A stretch of DNA of 6,204 nt, taken from an uncultured Streptococcus sp. Lineage in GTDB: Bacteria; Bacillota; Bacilli; Lactobacillales; Streptococcaceae. Positions 1 to 5,940 of this stretch are shown one piece after another (within the stretch, counting starts at the first letter, position 1; each line of letters begins with the position of its first letter). The notes under the pieces were generated by a model that saw only the letters and a list, made by a program, of their open reading frames with translations, made no database searches and had not been told where the DNA came from. The position numbers and the translations under genes are program-made. The stretch is from positions 1 through 6,204 of the forward strand of contig CAJZGT010000078.1 of the NCBI GenBank assembly GCA_916048145.1. The letters are read 5' to 3'.

Positions 1-408
1 AACCACATCATCCTTAGCCTTGCTTCCATCTTCGTAAACGTAATGGATGGTACGGCTAACACTTTCCTTGTTGTCCAAGTTTTCAACGCTTCCTGGCCAA
101 CGTGGGCTATCTGGTTGTCCTGGAGTGACTGGCGTGTTTGGTTGTGGGCTTGGGTTATCTGGGTTAACGGGTTCAACACGTTCTGAAAGGGTTACTGTGT
201 AGACTTGGTCGCGTGCTGTATCGTAGTCATAAACCTTAGCACCACCTGCTGTGAATTCATCGCTGACAAGCTTGTAGCCTTGTTTCTTGAATTCTGTGAT
301 TTGACTTGTAGTGCTGTAGGCAATGGCTTCGCCTGACTTACCTGTCACTTCATCTGTTGTGAGAACACGGTTGCCGTTGGTACTTACATAACGGATAATA
401 GCCTTTTG
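1..408 (-). repeat. 621-bp tandem repeat, copy R5 (partial, cut by window edge)
   Basis: Adhesin residues 1260-1395, equal to the first 136 residues of a unit. It begins with IIRY (like R3), has TTSQIT and KVYDYD, and carries two private changes: linker NTPVTPGQ and GSVENLDN (others GTVENLDN). The unit is still running at base 1, so the array continues beyond the window. Confidence 0.95.
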
Positions 409-3400
409 GGCATCCTTACGATAAGTAACTGTTTCAACTCGGTCTTGGTCTTTCGCTTTCACACCACTTACAGCTGGGATTTCTGATTTATCTGCTGTGT
501 AACCTGCGATAGTTGGAGAAACCACTTTATCAAACGTATCATCATTAGTTGTCCAGTCTTGGAAGTCAATATGACCTGTTACCAAGTTGACGTTACTCCA
601 ACGTTTAAAGTTCAGTGTTTCAACCACATCATCCTTAGCCTTGCTTCCATCTTCATAAATATAATGGATAGTACGGCTAACACTTTCCTTGTTATCCAAG
701 TTCTCAACGGTTCCTGGCCAACGTGGGCTATCTGGTTGTCCTGGATTTACTGGTGAGTTGGGTTGTGGGCTTGGGTTATCTGGGTTAACGGGTTCGACAC
801 GTTCTGAAAGGGTTACTGTGTAGACTTGATCACGTGCTGTATCGTAGTCATAAAGCTTCGCACCACCTGCTGTGAACTCATCGCTGACAAGCTTGTAACC
901 TTGTTTCTTGAATTCTGTGATTTGACTTGTAGTGCTGTAGGCAATGGCTTCGCCTGACTTACCTGTCACTTCATCTGTTGTGAGAACACGGTTACCGTTA
1001 GTGCTTACATAGCGAATGACAGCTTTTTGAGCATCCTTACGGTAAGTGACTGTTTCAACTCGGTCTTGGTCTTTCGCTTGAACTCCACTTACAGCTGGAA
1101 TTTCTGATTTATCCGCTGTGTAACCTGCGATAGTTGGAGAAACTACCTTATCAAACGTATCATCATTGGTTGTCCAGTCTTGGAAATCAATATGACCTGT
1201 TACCAAGTTGACATTGCTCCAACGTTTGAAGTTCAGTGTTTCAACCACATCATCCTTAGCCTTGTTTCCGTCTTCGTAAACATAATGGATGGTACGGCTA
1301 ACACTTTCCTTGTTATCCAAGTTCTCAACGGTTCCTGGCCAACGTGGGCTATCTGGTTGTCCTGGATTTACTGGTGAGTTGGGTTGTGGGCTTGGGTTAT
1401 CTGGGTTAACGGGTTCGACACGTTCTGAAAGGGTTACTGTGTAGACTTGATCGCGTGCTGTATCGTAGTCATAAAGCTTCGCACCACCTGCTGTGAATTC
1501 ATCGCTGACAAGCTTATAGCCTTGTTTCTTGAATTCGTTGATTTGATTGGTAGTGCTGTAGGCAATGGCTTCACCTGACTTACCTGTCACTTCATCTGTG
1601 GTGAGAACACGGTTGCCGTTGGTACTTACGTAACGGATAATAGCCTTTTGGGCATCCTTACGATAAGTGACTGTTTCAACACGGTCTTGGTCTTTAGCTT
1701 GAACTCCACTTACAGCAGGGATTTCTGATTTGTCTGCTGTGTATCCTGCGATAGTTGGGGATACTACCTTATCAAACGTATCATCACTAGTTGTCCAGTC
1801 TTGGAAGTCAATATGACCTGTTACCAAGTTGACATTGCTCCAACGTTTGAAGTTCAGTGTTTCAACCACATCATCCTTAGCCTTGCTTCCATCTTCGTAA
1901 ACATAATGGATGGTACGGCTAACACTTTCCTTGTTATCCAAGTTTTCAACGGTTCCTGGCCAACGTGGGCTATCTGGTTGTCCTGGATTAACTGGCGTGT
2001 TGGGTTGTGGGCTTGGGTTATCTGGATTAACGGGTTCGACACGTTCTGAAAGGGTTACTGTGTAGACTTGGTCGCGTGCTGTATCGTAGTCATAAACCTT
2101 CGCACCACCTGCTGTGAATTCATCACTGACAAGCTTGTAGCCTTGTTTCTTGAATTCATTGATTTGACTTGTAGTGCTGTAGGCAATGGCTTCGCCTGAC
2201 TTACCTGTCACTTCATCTGTTGTGAGAACACGGTTACCGTTAGTGCTTACATAGCGAATGACAGCTTTTTGAGCATCCTTACGGTAAGTGACTGTTTCAA
2301 CTCGGTCTTGGTCTTTAGCCTTCACACCACTTACGGCTGGGATTTCTGATTTATCCGCTGTGTAACCTGCGATAGTTGGAGAGACCACTTTATCAAACGT
2401 ATCATCATTAGTTGTCCAATCTTGGAAGTCAATATGACCTGTTACTAAGTTAACGTTACTCCAACGTTTGAAGTTCAATGTTTCAACCACATCATCCTTA
2501 GCCTTACTTCCATCTTCGTAAACATAATGGATGGTACGGCTAACACTTTCCTTGTTGTCCAAGTTTTCAACGGTTCCTGGCCAACGTGGGCTATCTGGTT
2601 GTCCTGGATTAACTGGCGTGTTGGGTTGTGGGCTTGGGTTATCTGGATTAACGGGTTCGACACGTTCTGAAAGGGTTACTGTGTAGACTTGGTCGCGTGC
2701 TGTATCGTAGTCATAAACCTTCGCACCACCTGCTGTGAATTCATCGCTGACAAGCTTATAGCCTTGTTTCTTGAATTCGGTGATTTGATTGGTAGTGCTG
2801 TAAGCAATGGCTTCTCCTGACTTACCTGTTACTTCATCTGTTTTGAGAATATGGTTACCGTTGGTGCTTACATAACGGATGACAGCCTTTTGATTTTCTT
2901 TTTCAATAACTACATTAGAATCTTTTCCAACAGCGTCTAAATCATTATCATCGTTTGGATCAATGGTTTTTGTTTCCGCATTATATCCTCGAATAGATTG
3001 ATTATCACTAATTTTCCAACCAACTGGTGCTTTAGGAATTTCAGTAACATCTGCTCTTGTTGTATCATTAAAATCGTTTTTATATTGTCGACGAATAGCA
3101 GCTTCTTGATTCTCTACTACTTCACCATTTGCATTGATATAATGTCCATTTTTATCGACTAGATTGATGTAACCTAAGTCTTTATACCAAACATTGATTT
3201 CTGTTTCAGGAGTAAAATTCGGATTAACTGTTAACTCATCCACACTCTTGGCATCTGCATAATGACCTGGATTGACTGGAGTCATAACTTTCTTGAAAGT
3301 ATAATCCAAATCTCCGATAGAACGTTTCCGGCGACGTGAACGGGATTGTGCTGCATGAGCTTCAATAGCACTCTTTAATTGCAAGCGGGCTTCTTGATCT

Positions 3401-4185
3401 AAGGGAATATTCCATCCGCCTTCTTTATTGGCCTTAGCATCTTCTACTCGGAGTCCTTTAACAGGTTTTAAGGCGTTTTTATCTTCTTCTACCGACTCTT
3501 TTTCTACCTTAGAACTTTGTTCAGTTACTTTTGATTCAGCATTTTTCGTTTCAGTAGATTCAATTTTACTAACTACTTCAGCTTTATCAACAATTTTAGT
3601 CGTAGTTGTCCCTCTATACTCCAAAGCAATAACTGCAGCTTGAAGATCAGACTCTGCTTGAGATAATTCTGACTCTGTCACATCTGCTTTATTTAATAAT
3701 CCTTTAGCAGATTGGATATTAGTTTGAAGACGTTTTACAGTATCTTCAGTGTATAACTTAAGCTCCAATTTTTCTGCACGCGAAAGAGCTGTTAACAATT
3801 TTGATTTATCAACAACATTTTGATGAGAAACTGCTTCTTTTTCTACTTTTGCTTCTTCAACTTTTTCTGCTGGGGCTTTAGCATCTTCAGATTTAGCTGG
3901 AGTTACCTCTACTGGATTAGCAGCCGTTGGAGCTGCGTAGGTCGTTTCTTTCTTAACTGTAGAAACTTCTGCTGGTTTAGTAGTTTCTTCTACCTTATCA
4001 ACAGAAACACTATTAGTTGCCTCAGGATGTTGTTCCTCTGCTTGTACTGATTGCGTATTGGTAGCAGTTCCCAAGACTAAGGCTGTCCCGAGCAAGACAC
4101 TAGCCGCACCAAAGTGATACTTACGAATAGAGTATCGTTGTTGCATGCTATACCAGTCAAATGATTTCTTATGTGAATGTTTCAT
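1..4185 (-). CDS. Giant YSIRK-type cell-surface adhesin with MucBP/Muc_B2 repeats (N-terminal 1395 codons, C-terminus beyond left edge)
   Basis: Probable sortase-anchored adhesin that binds mucin-type or other host glycoproteins. The frame is open from the ATG at 4185 to base 1 with no stop. The start is set by AGGAG six bases upstream and by a full YSIRK signal peptide directly after it. Order of parts: signal peptide 1-49; Lys/Glu/Ala/Pro/Thr-rich region about 50-255 holding a FIVAR-like helical segment (127-189); basic patch SRRRKRS at 283-289; a degenerate repeat unit 296-431; then 207-residue units from 432 to the edge, each with a MucBP-like half (VIRYVSTNGN, GYKLVSDEF), a Pro-rich linker and a Muc_B2-like half (HYVYEDGSKAKDDVVETL, SPTIAGYTADKSEIPAVSG). 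The LPXTG anchor is not in the window and is expected further left. The family assignment is strong. The ligand is inferred from the family only. A divergent Mga/RofA-type gene upstream is the likely regulator. Confidence 0.93.
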   Translation of the reverse strand, partial: MKHSHKKSFDWYSMQQRYSIRKYHFGAASVLLGTALVLGTATNTQSVQAEEQHPEATNSVSVDKVEETTKPAEVSTVKKETTYAAPTAANPVEVTPAKSEDAKAPAEKVEEAKVEKEAVSHQNVVDKSKLLTALSRAEKLELKLYTEDTVKRLQTNIQSAKGLLNKADVTESELSQAESDLQAAVIALEYRGTTTTKIVDKAEVVSKIESTETKNAESKVTEQSSKVEKESVEEDKNALKPVKGLRVEDAKANKEGGWNIPLDQEARLQLKSAIEAHAAQSRSRRRKRSIGDLDYTFKKVMTPVNPGHYADAKSVDELTVNPNFTPETEINVWYKDLGYINLVDKNGHYINANGEVVENQEAAIRRQYKNDFNDTTRADVTEIPKAPVGWKISDNQSIRGYNAETKTIDPNDDNDLDAVGKDSNVVIEKENQKAVIRYVSTNGNHILKTDEVTGKSGEAIAYSTTNQITEFKKQGYKLVSDEFTAGGAKVYDYDTARDQVYTVTLSERVEPVNPDNPSPQPNTPVNPGQPDSPRWPGTVENLDNKESVSRTIHYVYEDGSKAKDDVVETLNFKRWSNVNLVTGHIDFQDWTTNDDTFDKVVSPTIAGYTADKSEIPAVSGVKAKDQDRVETVTYRKDAQKAVIRYVSTNGNRVLTTDEVTGKSGEAIAYSTTSQINEFKKQGYKLVSDEFTAGGAKVYDYDTARDQVYTVTLSERVEPVNPDNPSPQPNTPVNPGQPDSPRWPGTVENLDNKESVSRTIHYVYEDGSKAKDDVVETLNFKRWSNVNLVTGHIDFQDWTTSDDTFDKVVSPTIAGYTADKSEIPAVSGVQAKDQDRVETVTYRKDAQKAIIRYVSTNGNRVLTTDEVTGKSGEAIAYSTTNQINEFKKQGYKLVSDEFTAGGAKLYDYDTARDQVYTVTLSERVEPVNPDNPSPQPNSPVNPGQPDSPRWPGTVENLDNKESVSRTIHYVYEDGNKAKDDVVETLNFKRWSNVNLVTGHIDFQDWTTNDDTFDKVVSPTIAGYTADKSEIPAVSGVQAKDQDRVETVTYRKDAQKAVIRYVSTNGNRVLTTDEVTGKSGEAIAYSTTSQITEFKKQGYKLVSDEFTAGGAKLYDYDTARDQVYTVTLSERVEPVNPDNPSPQPNSPVNPGQPDSPRWPGTVENLDNKESVSRTIHYIYEDGSKAKDDVVETLNFKRWSNVNLVTGHIDFQDWTTNDDTFDKVVSPTIAGYTADKSEIPAVSGVKAKDQDRVETVTYRKDAQKAIIRYVSTNGNRVLTTDEVTGKSGEAIAYSTTSQITEFKKQGYKLVSDEFTAGGAKVYDYDTARDQVYTVTLSERVEPVNPDNPSPQPNTPVTPGQPDSPRWPGSVENLDNKESVSRTIHYVYEDGSKAKDDVV
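409..1029 (-). repeat. 621-bp tandem repeat, copy R4
   Basis: Adhesin residues 1053-1259. Distinguishing residues are VIRY (like R2), TTSQIT, KLYDYD and linker NSPVNPGQ (both like R3), HYIYEDG (unique; others have HYVYEDG) and VKAKDQD at the end (like R1). Confidence 0.95.
1030..1650 (-). repeat. 621-bp tandem repeat, copy R3
   Basis: Adhesin residues 846-1052. Distinguishing residues are IIRY at the start (like R5), TTNQIN, KLYDYD (like R4), linker NSPVNPGQ (like R4), EDGNK (unique; others have EDGSK), WTTNDD and VQAKDQD (like R2). Confidence 0.95.
1651..2271 (-). repeat. 621-bp tandem repeat, copy R2
   Basis: Adhesin residues 639-845. Same domain layout as R1. Distinguishing residues are VIRY at the start (with codon choices like R4), TTSQIN, KVYDYD, linker NTPVNPGQ (like R1), WTTSDD (the only full copy with Ser here) and VQAKDQD at the end (like R3). 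Confidence 0.95.
2272..2892 (-). repeat. 621-bp tandem repeat, copy R1 (array edge)
   Basis: Adhesin residues 432-638, starting at the QKAVIRY codons. Unit layout by residue in the unit: MucBP-like 1-77, Pro-rich linker about 78-105, Muc_B2-like about 115-204. R1 is the first unit after the unique N-terminal region. It differs from the other copies near its start (NGNHILKTDE instead of NGNRVLTTDE), as expected for an edge copy. Its linker is NTPVNPGQ, shared with R2, and it ends with VKAKDQD, shared with R4. Confidence 0.95.
2893..3300 (-). other. Degenerate MucBP/Muc_B2-type unit preceding the tandem array
   Basis: Residues 296-431. This stretch is not part of the 621-bp DNA repeat, but its protein aligns with it. 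TFKKVMTPVNPGHYADAKS matches TFDKVVSPTIAGYTADKS of the Muc_B2 half. ETEINVWYKD matches DRVETVTYRKD at the same place, and YINLVDKNGHYI and GWKISDN follow where the array has VIRYVSTNGNRV and GYKLVSDE. It reads as half a Muc_B2 domain followed by a diverged MucBP domain, with extra Asp/Asn-rich loop residues (around DPNDDNDLD, 410-417). I interpret it as an old unit, or an N-terminal cap, that no longer recombines with the array. Confidence 0.7.
3619..3807 (-). other. FIVAR-like three-helix segment in the adhesin stalk
   Basis: Residues about 127-189. The pattern is amphipathic helix (KLLTALSRAEKL), then YTEDTVKRLQTNIQSAKGLL, then a third helix ending SDLQAAVIALE. The order 'YT..(S/T)...L...I..A..(L)LN...T..E...A...L..A...L' is that of FIVAR modules in Gram-positive surface proteins. 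It probably acts as a helical spacer near the tip of the molecule. The call rests on pattern reading, so the boundaries are approximate. Confidence 0.65.
4039..4185 (-). other. YSIRK signal peptide coding segment
   Basis: Residues 1-49 of the adhesin. A basic N-region (MKHSHKKSFDWYSMQQR) is followed by YSIRKYHFGAASVLLG at 18-33, matching the YSIRK-G/S motif (G26, S29) found in large Gram-positive wall-anchored proteins, then a hydrophobic core and a likely signal peptidase I site after VQA (A49, before EE). In staphylococci and streptococci this motif is known to favour secretion at the division septum. It also implies an LPXTG anchor at the unseen C-terminus. Confidence 0.93.
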
Positions 4186-4191
4186 TTTGAA

Positions 4192-4196
4192 CTCCT
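4192..4196 (-). promoter_or_regulatory. Ribosome binding site of the adhesin gene
   Basis: AGGAG read on the minus strand, six bases before the ATG at 4185. It fixes the start codon, which is also the one that gives the complete YSIRK signal peptide. Confidence 0.9.
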
Positions 4197-4232
4197 AAAT
4201 AGTATTTTATAATTCTAACTCTACAACTATTT

Positions 4233-4260
4233 AATATATAAATCAATATTTTCTGAGCAA
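4233..4260 (-). promoter_or_regulatory. Candidate promoter of the adhesin gene
   Basis: On the minus strand, TTGCTC (4255-4260) and TATATT (4233-4238) are separated by 16 bases. The -10 matches consensus in five of six positions and the -35 is poor, which would suit a promoter needing an activator. A competing -10, TATAAA at 4206-4211, lies so close to the gene that transcription would begin at about the ribosome site. The choice cannot be settled from sequence. Confidence 0.4.
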
Positions 4261-4283
4261 TTAATATATTCTATTTTTGCACC

Positions 4284-4296
4284 TAAGGGCCACTTA
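4284..4296. promoter_or_regulatory. Central GC-rich dyad in the divergent control region (candidate operator)
   Basis: TAAGGGCCACTTA is a 13-bp dyad with one mismatched pair (TAAG outer arms, GGCC-like core) centred at 4290. It lies within about four bases of the middle of the 217-bp intergenic region and is its only GC-rich patch. An inverted GAGCAA (4255-4260) / TTGCTC (4335-4340) pair is centred at about 4297, and TTTTCTGA occurs twice as a direct repeat (4249-4256, 4309-4316). These could be binding sites for the neighbouring regulator. This is inferred from position and symmetry only. Confidence 0.35.
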
Positions 4297-4348
4297 TATT
4301 ATTCTAATTTTTCTGATTACTAGCGACAATTTTCTTGCTCTAATTTTT

Positions 4349-4379
4349 TTGTACTTTTTAGACAAAAAAATGATATAAT
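4349..4379 (+). promoter_or_regulatory. Extended -10 promoter of the Mga/RofA-type regulator
   Basis: TGATATAAT at 4371-4379 is a perfect extended -10 (TGnTATAAT). The upstream TTGTAC at 4349-4354 is a weak -35 with a long 19-base spacer, which an extended -10 can tolerate. The expected transcription start, about 4385-4387, falls at the Shine-Dalgarno sequence, so the leader would be only about 17 bases. Confidence 0.7.
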
Positions 4380-4384
4380 AAATT

Positions 4385-4391
4385 AAGGAGG
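4385..4391 (+). promoter_or_regulatory. Ribosome binding site of the regulator gene
   Basis: AAGGAGG, a near-perfect complement to the 16S rRNA tail, lies 11 bases before the ATG at 4403. It supports that start and would sit at the extreme 5' end of the transcript if the extended -10 promoter is used. Confidence 0.85.
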
Positions 4392-4402
4392 AAATTACCT
4401 AT

Positions 4403-5887
4403 ATGCGCAACCTTTTATCCACAAAAGATCAAAGACAATTACGCTTAATGGAAATCTTAATTCAGAATCGTAATTGGTTAAGATTACATACACTTGCCGA
4501 ACAATTAGGATGTACAGAACGAATCCTAAAAAGTGATTTAAATGAATTACGTGCTGCTTTTCCAACTATTGATATCCAATCTTCTGTTAACGGAATCATG
4601 ATAGATTTAGAAGTTAACACTAGTGTAGAAGATATTTATCAATATTTTCTTGCTAATTCTCAATCTTTTCAATTACTAGAGTATATGTTCTTCAATGAGG
4701 GGCTACCTATTTATCGAACAATAGAAAATCTTCACTCTAGTAATGCTAACCTCTATCGATTGGGCAGAAATATTACAAAGGTTCTTTCATCTCAGTTTAA
4801 AATTGAATTATCTTTTACTCCATCCGAGATACGTGGAAATGAGATCGATATTCGTTACTTTTTTGCCCAATACTTCTCTGAGCGCTATTATTTCCTAGAC
4901 TGGCCTTTCCCTGACCTTCCTGAAGAGGAGCTAACAGAATTTGCTGACTTCTTCTATAAGATCACGAATTATCCGATGCGATTTTCAATTTATAGAATGT
5001 ACAAACTGATGATAGCTATCAGTATTTACCGCATCAAAAATGGTCATTTCATCGACTTACCAAATCATTTCTATGATGAATACTACCCTATTTTGGAGAG
5101 TATTCCAAACTTTGAGGAGATACTTGTCCATTTCTCTGAGAAATTGGGGCTGGAACTCACTCCAGACATTATTGCACAAATTTTTATTTCCTTTATTCAA
5201 AGTAACATTTTCTTAGATCCTCAAGAATTCTTCAACTCTTTAGAAGAGAATAGTGAAGCAAGATACTCTTACCAATTACTTAGTCAAATATTAGAACGCC
5301 TATCAAAACAATATAAGATTACCTTTACTAACCACGATGAGCTGATTTGGCATTTACACAACACTGCTTTCTTTGAAAGACAGGAAATCTTTTCTACTCC
5401 AATCTTATTTGAACAAAAAGCATTGACGATTAAAAAATTTGAAGTTTACTTCCCAGACTTTATGGAAAGTGCACGTCAAGAACTGGCTCAGTATCGTCAG
5501 GCAATTGGACAGCATGACCATCCTGAACAGTTGGAACACCTGATGTATACCATCTTAACCCATGCTGAAAACCTCTCTACTCAGTTGTTAGAAAATCGAC
5601 CACCTATCAAGGTATTGCTTATCAGTAACTTTGACCATGCTATATCCCTTACCTTTGTTGATATGCTTTCCTATTACTGTAATAACCGCTTTACCTTCGA
5701 TACTTGGGATGAATTGAAAACAAGTCCTGAGATTTTAAATCAGACAGATTACGATATCATCGTGTCTAATTTCTATATTCCAGGAATTACCAAGAAGTTT
5801 ATTTGTCGAAATCATCTGTCAATCATGGATTTGGTTAATCATCTTAACTGTTTATCAAATGAGATTCATATATCCAATACTTTATAA
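4403..5887 (+). CDS. Mga/RofA/RlrA-family stand-alone transcription regulator
   Basis: Cytoplasmic DNA-binding regulator of 494 residues, full length for the RofA/RlrA/Mga group (about 500). Visible layout: N-terminal winged HTH about 8-55 (RQLRLMEILIQNRNW, LAEQLGCTERILKSDLNEL); second HTH of the Mga type about 85-160 (FQLLEYMFFNEG, SSNANLYRLGRNI, EIRGNEIDIRYFFAQYF); a central helical PRD-like region about 175-395 with the family's LIWHLHNT stretch (H317, H319); and a C-terminal EIIB-like alpha/beta domain about 400-494 (IKVLLISNF, YDIIVSNF). I see no EIIB-type active-site cysteine in the LISNFDHA loop, so this domain is probably for oligomerisation rather than phosphotransfer. In relatives such as AtxA and Mga, PRD histidines are phosphorylated by the sugar PTS; whether H317 or H319 serves here is inference. 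It is transcribed divergently from the adhesin across 217 bp, as RlrA and RofA are near their surface-protein targets, so adhesin control is the likely job. Which named member it is orthologous to is not settled. Confidence 0.92.
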   Translation: MRNLLSTKDQRQLRLMEILIQNRNWLRLHTLAEQLGCTERILKSDLNELRAAFPTIDIQSSVNGIMIDLEVNTSVEDIYQYFLANSQSFQLLEYMFFNEGLPIYRTIENLHSSNANLYRLGRNITKVLSSQFKIELSFTPSEIRGNEIDIRYFFAQYFSERYYFLDWPFPDLPEEELTEFADFFYKITNYPMRFSIYRMYKLMIAISIYRIKNGHFIDLPNHFYDEYYPILESIPNFEEILVHFSEKLGLELTPDIIAQIFISFIQSNIFLDPQEFFNSLEENSEARYSYQLLSQILERLSKQYKITFTNHDELIWHLHNTAFFERQEIFSTPILFEQKALTIKKFEVYFPDFMESARQELAQYRQAIGQHDHPEQLEHLMYTILTHAENLSTQLLENRPPIKVLLISNFDHAISLTFVDMLSYYCNNRFTFDTWDELKTSPEILNQTDYDIIVSNFYIPGITKKFICRNHLSIMDLVNHLNCLSNEIHISNTL

Positions 5888-5890
5888 ACT

Positions 5891-5930
5891 AAAAAACTCA
5901 GCACAACTTTCCATGCTGGGTTTTCTTCTT
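5891..5930. terminator. Bidirectional intrinsic terminator between the regulator and yaaA
   Basis: A seven-pair stem CTCAGCA (5897-5903) / TGCTGGG (5914-5920), with one G-T wobble and a 10-base loop, is flanked by AAAAAA on the left and TTTTCTTCTT on the right. It starts ten bases after the regulator stop (TAA, 5885-5887) and ends before the yaaA stop at 5941-5943. Read plus, the T-rich tail follows the stem. Read minus, a TTTTTT run follows it. It can therefore end both convergent transcripts. Confidence 0.8.
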
Positions 5931-5940
5931 TTATCCTTAT

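Noticed and set aside
559..2049. Plus-strand ORFs of 65-82 codons recurring every 621 bases (559, 1180, 1801)
   Set aside because: They are antisense shadows of the repeat unit. Their spacing equals the repeat period, no ribosome site is evident, and the minus strand carries the coherent domain sequence.
1854..2663. Minus-strand 62-codon ORFs at 1854-2042 and 2475-2663
   Set aside because: They are in a different frame from the adhesin and recur with the repeat; they are out-of-frame shadows of the linker and Muc_B2 region.
1..2892. CRISPR array or insertion-sequence repeats
   Set aside because: The repeats are 621 bases, contiguous without spacers, in frame and coding; they have no transposase or terminal inverted repeats.
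3428..4050. Plus-strand ORFs at 3428-3643 and 3820-4050
   Set aside because: They are antisense to the Lys/Glu/Ala-rich N-terminal region. The Ser/Leu- and Phe/Cys-rich translations are what reversed low-complexity codons give.
4186..4402. BOX or RUP small repeat elements, riboswitch or tRNA in the intergenic region
   Set aside because: I see no BOX-type or RUP-type sequence, no long stable hairpin and no tRNA-like cloverleaf; the content is explained by promoters and operator-like repeats.
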